Position numbers and translations under genes: made by a program. From Gammaproteobacteria bacterium (GTDB taxonomy: Bacteria; Pseudomonadota; Gammaproteobacteria; UBA5335): a stretch of DNA of 13,888 nucleotides. Location of the stretch: contig WOZT01000258.1 in assembly GCA_011620145.1 (NCBI GenBank), positions 1 to 13,888 of the forward strand, in the 5' to 3' direction. Numbering within the stretch: the first letter of the stretch is position 1; each line of letters starts with the position of its first letter. The notes under the pieces are model-generated. The model did no database searches and was not told where the DNA came from. It worked only from the letters and a program-made list of their open reading frames with translations. Shown here piece after piece: positions 8,300-13,888 of this stretch.

Positions 8300-9150
8300 G
8301 GGGAATGCTCCGGGATGGCGGAAAACTGCAGGCCAAATTGTCGGCGCAGGAGCCGATCCCGCCAGGGGATGGGCAAGCGCGCCAGCAAGGGCATCAGGCT
8401 GCTGCCGTTGCCAATGCGCACCATGGCGCGGGGGCGCGGCGCGGTCACCGCGCGATAGCAGATGCGCGCGAAGGTTTCGGCCGACGTCGCACGGCGCTGG
8501 GAGGCCCGTGCCCGTCCGTAAATGGCTTCCCGGCACCGGTCATACCAGGAGTCCGCCCGCAACACCCGCTCCACCGCCTCGCTGGCATGATCCCCGAAAC
8601 GCGAGCGAATTGCGCCCGGCTGGATGGTGATCACCGCAATGCCAAAGGGTGCGAGCTCCATGCGCAGGGCATCGGACAGGCTGTGCAGGGCGGCCTTGGT
8701 GGCGCAATACACGCCGGCAAAGGGCGTGGTCAGCACCCCGGAGACGCTGCCGATGTTGACGATACGCCCCCCGCCCTGGCGCATGCGCGCCGCGGCGGCC
8801 TGCGCCATCAGCAGGGGCGCGAACACATTGGTGGCGAACTGACGCTCCAGCTCCGCTTCCGGCATTTCGACGGTCGGCCCCATGGCGCCGTACCCCGCGT
8901 TGTTGATCAGGATGTCGACATGATCTTCCTGGGCGTCCAGCGCGGCCCAGAACGCCGCACGGCTGGCCGGGTCACAGACATCCAGCGGCAATGCATGCAG
9001 GCCCAGGGCGCTGAGTTGCGCCAGATCCTCGGATCGGCGCGCCGTGGCATAGACTCGGTAGCCATGGTGGTGAAACGCCAGCGCCAGCGCCTGCCCGATG
9101 CCGCTCGAACAACCGGTGACGATCACCACCGGGGGGTAATGCGTGGCCAT
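8296..9150 (-). CDS. Short-chain dehydrogenase/reductase, classical SDR family (YbbO-like), substrate unknown
   Basis: This is a 284-residue NAD(P)-dependent oxidoreductase with a Rossmann fold. Visible motifs are the cofactor glycine loop TGCSSGIG (12-19), an acidic D57, NNAG (83-86), and the catalytic residues S135 (GSVSG), Y148 and K152 (YCATK). PGAIRSRF (178-185) follows. Basic R38 and R39 at the end of the second strand suggest NADPH over NADH. The closest family I recall is the E. coli YbbO / 17-beta-hydroxysteroid-dehydrogenase-like group, which acts on aldehydes, retinoids or lipids; the substrate here is not known. The C-terminal tail (about 240-284) is basic and partly hydrophobic, as in other long-tailed members, and might contact membrane. 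ATG 9148-9150 has GAGGAAG seven bases upstream. Its stop overlaps the manC start as ATGA, and it follows uvrA by 49 bp. Confidence 0.9.
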   Translation of the reverse strand: MATHYPPVVIVTGCSSGIGQALALAFHHHGYRVYATARRSEDLAQLSALGLHALPLDVCDPASRAAFWAALDAQEDHVDILINNAGYGAMGPTVEMPEAELERQFATNVFAPLLMAQAAAARMRQGGGRIVNIGSVSGVLTTPFAGVYCATKAALHSLSDALRMELAPFGIAVITIQPGAIRSRFGDHASEAVERVLRADSWYDRCREAIYGRARASQRRATSAETFARICYRAVTAPRPRAMVRIGNGSSLMPLLARLPIPWRDRLLRRQFGLQFSAIPEHSP

Positions 9151-9167
9151 ACCGATGCTTCCTCACT

Positions 9168-9184
9168 GTTTCGTCCGTTGAAAC
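9168..9184. repeat. Small inverted repeat GTTTC-N7-GAAAC in the uvrA-SDR gap
   Basis: A perfect 5-base inverted repeat with a 7-base spacer lies in the 49-bp gap between the uvrA stop and the SDR start, just ahead of the SDR Shine-Dalgarno sequence. It could form a weak hairpin in the message. No T tract follows, so it does not look like an intrinsic terminator. A repeat this short can arise by chance. Confidence 0.25.
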
Positions 9185-9199
9185 GCCCGGCGCGCACCC

Positions 9200-12040
9200 T
9201 CAGGCAGCGCCCGCCAGATCCGGCAACAAAGGCCGCAGATAACGGCCGGTATGGGAAGCGGCCACCTCGGCCACTGCCTCGGGCGGCCCCGCGGCAATCA
9301 ACTGCCCCCCGCCATCACCGCCCTCCGGCCCCAGATCCAGCAGCCAGTCGGCGGTCTTGATCACATCCAGGTTGTGCTCGATCACCACCACCGTGTTGCC
9401 GTGACCGCACAGCCGCTGCAGCACCGCCAGCAGCATTTCGATATCGTAGAAATGCAGGCCCGTGGTGGGCTCATCCAGAATATACAAGGTCCGCCCGGTG
9501 TCGCGCTTGGACAGCTCCCGCGACAGCTTCACCCGTTGCGCCTCACCCCCCGAGAGGGTGGTGGCGCTCTGGCCCAGGCGAATGTAACCCAGGCCCACGT
9601 CCATCAAGGTTTGCAACTTGCGCGCCACGGTGGGCACCGGGGCGAAGAACGCCAGTGCGTCCTCCACCGTCAATTCCAGCACCTCGTGAATGCTGCGCCC
9701 CTTGTAGCGCACCTCCAGGGTTTCCCGATTGTAGCGCTGGCCCTTGCACACATCGCAGGTGACATACACATCGGGCAGGAAATTCATCTCCACCCGGATC
9801 ACCCCATCGCCCTGACAGGCTTCGCAGCGCCCGCCCTTGACGTTGAAACTGAAGCGACCGGGACCATAACCCCGGCTGCGCGCTTCCGGCGTGCCGGCGA
9901 ACAGCTCGCGGATGGGCGTGAACAGGCCGGTGTAGGTGGCCGGGTTGGAGCGCGGGGTGCGGCCGATGGGGCTTTGGTCGATGTCGATCACATGATCGAA
10001 CTGATTCAGTCCTTCGATGCGCTCATGGGGGGCGGGTTCGGCGGCGGCGCCATGCAGATAGCGCGCCGCCGCGACATGGAGCGTGTCGTTGATGAGGGTG
10101 GATTTGCCCGAGCCCGACACGCCGGTCACACAGGTGAACAGGCCCACCGGGATCTCTGCGGTGAGGTGCTTGAGGTTGTGACCGCTCGCGCCCTTGATGC
10201 GAATCCAGTGGTCGCCGTCGGGTTGCCGGCGCGGCCGAGGGATGGCAATGCTGCGTCGGCCGCTGAGGTATTGGCCGGTAAGGGATTCGGGATGGGCCGC
10301 GATCTCGGCCGGCGTCCCTTGCGCCACCACCCGGCCGCCGTGTACGCCGGCGCCGGGACCCATGTCCACCACATGATCGGCGGCGAGAATGGCGTCGTGG
10401 TCATGCTCCACCACGATCACGGTGTTCCCCAGGTCACGCAAATAGATCAGGGTGCGCAGCAGGCGGTCGTTGTCGCGCTGGTGCAGGCCGATGGACGGCT
10501 CGTCCAGCACATACATCACCCCCACCAGGCCCGCGCCGATCTGGCTGGCCAGCCGGATGCGCTGGGCCTCCCCCCCGGAGAGGGTCTCGGCGCTGCGGTC
10601 CAGGCTCAGGTAATCCAGCCCCACGTTGACCAGGAAATCCAGCCGCTGGGCGATTTCCTTGCAGATGCGCTGGGCAATTTCCCCACGCCGTCCCGGCAGG
10701 TCCAACTGACCAAAAAAAGCCTGGGCCTGGCGCACCGACCAGGCGGTCAGCACCGGCAGACTGGTGTCCTCGATGAAGACGTGGCGCGCCGCCAGGTTGA
10801 GCCGCGCGCCGCCGCAGGTCGGGCAGGGCCGGGTGCTGATGAACTTGGCCAGTTCCTCGCGGATGAGGTTGGAATCGGTCTCGCGGTGGCGCCGCTCCAG
10901 GTTGGGCAGGATGCCTTCGAAAGGATGACGCCGAACCATCTCCGTGCCCCGCTCGGAGAGGTAGCGGAATTCGATCTTGCGCTCGCCGCTGCCGTGGAGA
11001 ATCACCTCTCGCACCGACTCCGGCAGTTCCGCGAAGGGGGTCTCCACATCGAAGCCGTAGGCGCTGGCGAGCGACTGGATCAGGTGAAAATAGTAGGCCG
11101 TGCGCCGGTCCCAGCCGCGCACCGCGCCACCGGCCAGGCTCAGCTCAGGATGGGCCACCACGCGCGCCGGATCGAAAAACTGCTTGACCCCCAGACCATC
11201 ACAGTCCGGGCAGGCGCCCGCCGGGTTGTTGAAGGAGAACTGCCGCGGCTCCAGTTCCTGCAGGCTGTAGCCACAATGGGGACAGGCCAGGCGGGCGGAG
11301 AACAACTGCTCGGGACGCTCCGGCTCGTCCATGAAGGCCAGCACTGCCAGGCCGTCGGACAGCCGCAGGGCGGTTTCCAGGCTCTCGGCCAGACGCTGGC
11401 CCGCATCCGCGCGCACCCGCAACCGGTCCACCACCGCCTCGATGCGGTGCTTGCGCTTGGGATCGAGCTGGGGGATCTCCTCCAGTTCGCGCACCGCGCC
11501 ATCCACCCGCGCCCGCACCAGGCCCTGGTTGCGCAGGTCGACAAACACCTGATCATGTTCGCCCTTGCGGTCCTGTATCACCGGTGCCAGCAGCATGATG
11601 CGCAGCCCCTCCGGCAGCGCCAGCACCTGATCGACCATCTGGCTCACGGTCTGCGCCGCCAGCGCCACGCCGTGCTCGGGGCAGCGTGGAATGCCGGCCC
11701 GGGCATAGAGCAGACGCAGGTAGTCGTAGATTTCGGTGACGGTGCCCACGGTGGAGCGCGGGTTGTGGGAGGTGGATTTCTGTTCGATGGAAATCGCCGG
11801 CGACAGGCCCTCGATGTGATCCACGTCGGGCTTGTCCATCAGCGACAGGAACTGGCGCGCATAGGCCGACAGGGACTCGACATAACGCCGCTGGCCTTCG
11901 GCGTAGAGGGTATCGAAGGCGAGCGAAGATTTTCCCGAACCGGACAGGCCGGTGATGCAGATGAGCTTGTCCCGGGGCAGATCCAGGTCGACGTTCTTGA
12001 GATTGTGGGTTCGGGCGCCCCGAATCCGGATGCTTTGCAT
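9200..12040 (-). CDS. uvrA: Excinuclease ABC subunit A
   Basis: UvrA is the damage-sensing ATPase of nucleotide excision repair; it loads UvrB onto lesions. The 946-residue protein is full length (E. coli 940). It holds two ABC ATPase modules: Walker [10 protein letters not shown] (31-39, K37) with signature LSGGEAQR (487-494) and Walker B ending D513-E514; then Walker [10 protein letters not shown] (640-648, K646) with LSGGEAQR (829-836) and YILDEP (853-858). Zinc-site cysteines are complete: C253, C256, C277, C280 in the first module and C739, C742, C762, C765 in the second. The frame runs on to 12121, but I chose ATG 12038-12040: it gives the family start [14 protein letters not shown] and has GGTGAG three bases upstream. 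The gene diverges from the MFS transporter across 71 bp and leads the minus-strand run. Confidence 0.98.
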   Translation of the reverse strand: MQSIRIRGARTHNLKNVDLDLPRDKLICITGLSGSGKSSLAFDTLYAEGQRRYVESLSAYARQFLSLMDKPDVDHIEGLSPAISIEQKSTSHNPRSTVGTVTEIYDYLRLLYARAGIPRCPEHGVALAAQTVSQMVDQVLALPEGLRIMLLAPVIQDRKGEHDQVFVDLRNQGLVRARVDGAVRELEEIPQLDPKRKHRIEAVVDRLRVRADAGQRLAESLETALRLSDGLAVLAFMDEPERPEQLFSARLACPHCGYSLQELEPRQFSFNNPAGACPDCDGLGVKQFFDPARVVAHPELSLAGGAVRGWDRRTAYYFHLIQSLASAYGFDVETPFAELPESVREVILHGSGERKIEFRYLSERGTEMVRRHPFEGILPNLERRHRETDSNLIREELAKFISTRPCPTCGGARLNLAARHVFIEDTSLPVLTAWSVRQAQAFFGQLDLPGRRGEIAQRICKEIAQRLDFLVNVGLDYLSLDRSAETLSGGEAQRIRLASQIGAGLVGVMYVLDEPSIGLHQRDNDRLLRTLIYLRDLGNTVIVVEHDHDAILAADHVVDMGPGAGVHGGRVVAQGTPAEIAAHPESLTGQYLSGRRSIAIPRPRRQPDGDHWIRIKGASGHNLKHLTAEIPVGLFTCVTGVSGSGKSTLINDTLHVAAARYLHGAAAEPAPHERIEGLNQFDHVIDIDQSPIGRTPRSNPATYTGLFTPIRELFAGTPEARSRGYGPGRFSFNVKGGRCEACQGDGVIRVEMNFLPDVYVTCDVCKGQRYNRETLEVRYKGRSIHEVLELTVEDALAFFAPVPTVARKLQTLMDVGLGYIRLGQSATTLSGGEAQRVKLSRELSKRDTGRTLYILDEPTTGLHFYDIEMLLAVLQRLCGHGNTVVVIEHNLDVIKTADWLLDLGPEGGDGGGQLIAAGPPEAVAEVAASHTGRYLRPLLPDLAGAA

Positions 12041-12064
12041 AGGCTCACCGTTGGGAATTCGACC

Positions 12065-12073
12065 TGCTACTAT
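12065..12073 (+). promoter_or_regulatory. Candidate extended -10 promoter element for the MFS transporter
   Basis: On the plus strand TGC-TACTAT matches the extended -10 pattern TGn followed by a -10 hexamer (4/6). No good -35 lies at the usual distance; TTGGGA at 12051-12056 is too near. The element shares bases with the opposing uvrA -10, so the two polymerase sites would exclude each other. Assignment is tentative. Confidence 0.3.
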
Positions 12074-12098
12074 AACCACCCTCAATGACACCGGGCAA
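12069..12098 (-). promoter_or_regulatory. Candidate sigma-70-like promoter for uvrA
   Basis: On the minus strand TTGCCC (12098-12093) is followed after 18 bases by TATAGT (12074-12069), a 4/6 and a 5/6 match to the -35 and -10 consensus. Transcription would begin near 12062 and give a leader of about 20 bases with GGTGAG before the uvrA ATG. If the downstream genes form one transcript this could drive the whole run. It is a by-eye match in a 71-bp divergent gap. Confidence 0.4.
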
Positions 12099-12104
12099 AG
12101 GAGG
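12097..12104 (+). promoter_or_regulatory. Strong Shine-Dalgarno sequence that sets a TTG start for the MFS transporter
   Basis: AAAGGAGG is followed by a 7-base spacer and an in-frame TTG at 12112-12114. This is the best ribosome-binding site in the window. The in-frame ATG at 12085-12087 has no upstream Shine-Dalgarno sequence, and neither does the ATG at 12148-12150, so TTG is the likely start. Confidence 0.75.
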
Positions 12105-12111
12105 TTTCCCC

Positions 12112-13341
12112 TTGCCTGCACTAGCTGAAGATAAAGTCGCCACCCGAATGAGCGCCGATGAGCGCGCCGCCAGCTTTCAGATTGCCGGGCTGTACGCCTT
12201 GCGCATGCTGGGGCTGTTCATGGTACTGCCGGTCCTGGCGCTCTATGCGCGTGGGCTGCCCGGGGCCACCCCGTTCAAATTGGGACTCGCCTTGGGCATT
12301 TACGGGCTGACCCAGGCCTTGCTGCAAATCCCCTTCGGCAGCCTGTCCGACCGCATCGGGCGCAAGCCCATGTTGCTGTTCGGGCTGGTCCTGTTCGGCC
12401 TGGGCAGCCTCGTCGCTGGCTTGGGCAGCAGCATCGACACCATCATCCTCGGCCGCGCGCTACAGGGCGCGGGCGCCATTTCGGCGGTGCTCAGCGCGCT
12501 GCTGGCCGACCTGACCCGGCCCGATCAACGCACCAAGGCCATGGCCATCGTGGGCGTCACCATCGGAATCTCCTTTTCCCTGTCGATGTTCATGGGCCCC
12601 GTGCTGGACCGACTGATGGGCGTGCGTGGCATTTTCCTGCTCACCGCCTTTCTTACGGCCATGGCGCTGGTCGTGGTGTGGCGCCTGCCCACCCCAATGG
12701 AATCACGGGAACTGGAGCTGCCGCCGCCCGATTGGAGCCATCTGGTGGATCCCCTGCTGTGGCGCCTCAATCTGGGTGTGTTCCTGTTGCACCTGATGCT
12801 CACCGCCAGCTTCGTGGCCATTCCGATGCTGCTCAAGGACGACATGGGGCTGGATCAGGGGGATCACTGGAAAATCTACCTGCCCGTCATGCTGGCCGCC
12901 TTCGTGACCATGGCGCCGCTGGTGATGCGCACCAGTCGCGGCGCGGTAGGACCCATCTTCCTGGCCAGCATCGGCCTCTTGGGCATCGCCCAGTTCGGGC
13001 TGCTGTGGGCGCCCCATCACTGGGTGATTCTGCTGGTGATGCTGTGGATCTTTTTCACCGGCTTCAACGTGCTGGAGGCCTCCCAGCCGGCGCTGGTCTC
13101 TCAGGCCGCCCCGGCCAATGCCAAGGGCGCCGCCCTGGGGGTCTATTCGACGGCCCAGTTCCTCGGCGCCTTTGCCGGTGGGGTATTGGGGGGGACGCTG
13201 GCGAACCGTTGGGGCGGGGCCACGCTGTTCGAGATCCACGCCCTGCTCTGCGTGGTGTGGCTGGTCCTGAGCTGGCCCTTGCGTCACCTGTCGATGCAGG
13301 CGGGGCGGACGTCACTGCCCGCGCGACCCATCGAGACCTGA
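12112..13341 (+). CDS. MFS transporter, YajR-like, without the C-terminal YAM domain
   Basis: This is a 409-residue inner-membrane protein of the major facilitator superfamily with about 12 hydrophobic segments. Motif A is [11 protein letters not shown] (76-86) between helices 2 and 3, and the fourth-helix motif is GRALQGAGA (114-122). The segments [15 protein letters not shown] and [15 protein letters not shown] closely resemble E. coli YajR, a putative proton-driven efflux carrier of unknown substrate. E. coli YajR is about 454 residues and carries a ferredoxin-like YAM domain at its C-terminus; here the protein ends soon after the last helix, so that domain is absent. The start is TTG at 12112-12114, chosen for its Shine-Dalgarno sequence. 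The gene diverges from uvrA and precedes ssb by 101 bp. The same uvrA, MFS, ssb order is known in Pseudomonas aeruginosa (PA4234, PA4233, PA4232, from memory). Confidence 0.93.
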   Translation: MPALAEDKVATRMSADERAASFQIAGLYALRMLGLFMVLPVLALYARGLPGATPFKLGLALGIYGLTQALLQIPFGSLSDRIGRKPMLLFGLVLFGLGSLVAGLGSSIDTIILGRALQGAGAISAVLSALLADLTRPDQRTKAMAIVGVTIGISFSLSMFMGPVLDRLMGVRGIFLLTAFLTAMALVVVWRLPTPMESRELELPPPDWSHLVDPLLWRLNLGVFLLHLMLTASFVAIPMLLKDDMGLDQGDHWKIYLPVMLAAFVTMAPLVMRTSRGAVGPIFLASIGLLGIAQFGLLWAPHHWVILLVMLWIFFTGFNVLEASQPALVSQAAPANAKGAALGVYSTAQFLGAFAGGVLGGTLANRWGGATLFEIHALLCVVWLVLSWPLRHLSMQAGRTSLPARPIET

Positions 13342-13354
13342 ACCGCCGCCGATC

Positions 13355-13382
13355 TTCTCAGGCGCCACGGCGATGCTAAGAT
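13355..13382 (+). promoter_or_regulatory. Candidate promoter for ssb
   Basis: In the 101-bp gap before ssb, TTCTCA (13355-13360) is followed after 16 bases by TAAGAT (13377-13382), each a 4/6 consensus match, with TGC just before the -10 as an extended element. It would give a leader of about 55 bases. A 6-base inverted repeat, GCGATG (13370-13375) and CATCGC (13388-13393), brackets the -10 and could be an operator or a chance match. Confidence 0.35.
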
Positions 13383-13442
13383 GAAACCATCGCGCCGCCA
13401 GCTATGGGCGCCACCCAATTCGAACGCCAGAGGGGAAAACCA

Positions 13443-13888
13443 ATGTCCAAGGGCTCCGTCAACAAAGTCATCCTGATCGGCAATCTGGGCGCCGATCCGG
13501 AAACGCGCACCACCACCAGCGGTTCCCAAGTTACCTCGTTGCGCATTGCCACCTCCGAATCCTGGAACGACCGCCAGAGTGGGGAGCGCAAGGAGCAGAC
13601 CGAATGGCACCGCGTCACCATCTACGGCAAGCTCGCCGAAATCGCCAGCCAGTACCTGCGCAAGGGTGCGAAGGTCTACCTCGAAGGCCGCATCCAGACC
13701 CGCAAGTGGCAGGACAAGGAGGGCAACGACCGCTACACCACCGAAGTGATCGCCAACGAAATGCAGATGCTGGATGGCCGCTCCGGGGGCGCAGGGTCTG
13801 GCGCCTCACAGGGCGATGGCGATGAATGGGGCGCCTCCTCCAGCGCCAAGGGCCCGACGCCGCCCCCGCGCCGTTCGGTGAAAGACGA
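13443..13888 (+). CDS. ssb: Single-stranded DNA-binding protein (3' end outside window)
   Basis: SSB coats single-stranded DNA in replication, recombination and repair, and recruits partner proteins. The frame opens with ATG 13443-13445 and runs off the right edge after 148 codons with no stop. AGGGG lies seven bases upstream of the start. The N-terminal OB fold (about 1-110) is clear: [43 protein letters not shown] and GRIQTRKWQ. The DNA-stacking aromatic positions are W41, W55, Y61 (Phe in E. coli) and W89. After about 112 comes a Gly, Ser, Asp and Pro-rich linker; the acidic C-terminal tip that binds partners should lie beyond the window. It sits downstream of the MFS gene and near uvrA, a repair-gene neighbourhood as in Pseudomonas. 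In E. coli ssb and uvrA are directly divergent with no gene between. Confidence 0.97.
   Translation, partial: MSKGSVNKVILIGNLGADPETRTTTSGSQVTSLRIATSESWNDRQSGERKEQTEWHRVTIYGKLAEIASQYLRKGAKVYLEGRIQTRKWQDKEGNDRYTTEVIANEMQMLDGRSGGAGSGASQGDGDEWGASSSAKGPTPPPRRSVKD

Noticed and set aside
9151-9199. Intrinsic terminator between uvrA and the SDR
   Set aside because: Only a 5-base inverted repeat is present, and no T tract follows it on the transcribed strand.
9251-12088. Very long plus-strand open frame (945 codons) opposite uvrA
   Set aside because: It is a shadow of uvrA in GC-rich DNA. Its product is rich in His, Gln, Arg and Gly with no domain or membrane pattern, while uvrA on the other strand has every family motif.
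12041-12111. LexA (SOS) box upstream of uvrA
   Set aside because: A CTG half-site occurs (12064-12066), but the matching CAG arm at the right spacing is missing, so no SOS box can be claimed.
1-13888. CRISPR arrays, tRNA or rRNA genes, insertion sequences, prophage or defence genes
   Set aside because: I found no regularly spaced repeats, no transposase or integrase motifs and no RNA-gene signatures; coding density is near complete with core genes.

Overview
The window is a dense, GC-rich stretch of bacterial chromosome, almost certainly from a proteobacterium and most likely a gammaproteobacterium or close relative. The evidence is the miaB-phoH(ybeZ)-ybeY-corC(ybeX)-lnt block, whose order matches E. 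coli, and a uvrA / MFS transporter / ssb cluster of the kind known from Pseudomonas. The ManB and ManC proteins also closely resemble the E. coli CpsG and ManC families. The species cannot be named from the sequence. There are no rRNA or tRNA genes, insertion sequences, CRISPR arrays or phage genes. No stretch over 300 bases lacks a gene.

Layout. Positions 3-140 (+) hold the last 45 codons of a membrane protein, possibly an FTR1-type iron permease, converging on and overlapping the end of lnt. From 12040 down to 118, nine genes run on the minus strand in the order uvrA, a short-chain dehydrogenase (SDR), manC, manB, miaB, phoH, ybeY, corC, lnt. Gaps between them are at most 49 bp and four neighbouring pairs overlap, so much or all of the run may be one transcript. 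I see no convincing terminator inside it. From 12112 the plus strand carries a YajR-like MFS transporter, read from a TTG start behind a full Shine-Dalgarno sequence, and then ssb, which runs off the right edge.

Functional groups. UvrA and SSB serve nucleotide excision repair and single-stranded DNA handling. ManB and ManC together take mannose-6-phosphate (and possibly fructose-6-phosphate) to GDP-mannose for surface polysaccharide; the SDR is translationally coupled to manC. MiaB modifies tRNA, and YbeY with its PhoH/YbeZ partner acts in rRNA maturation and RNA quality control. CorC is a CBS-domain protein tied to membrane and divalent-cation homeostasis, and Lnt finishes lipoprotein acylation in the inner membrane.

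No undescribed defence, mobile or biosynthetic system is visible. This looks like ordinary core chromosome. The points worth a second look are the long mixed-function gene run, the overlapping divergent promoters between uvrA and the transporter with no clear LexA box, several start-site corrections, and the unassigned SDR beside manC.
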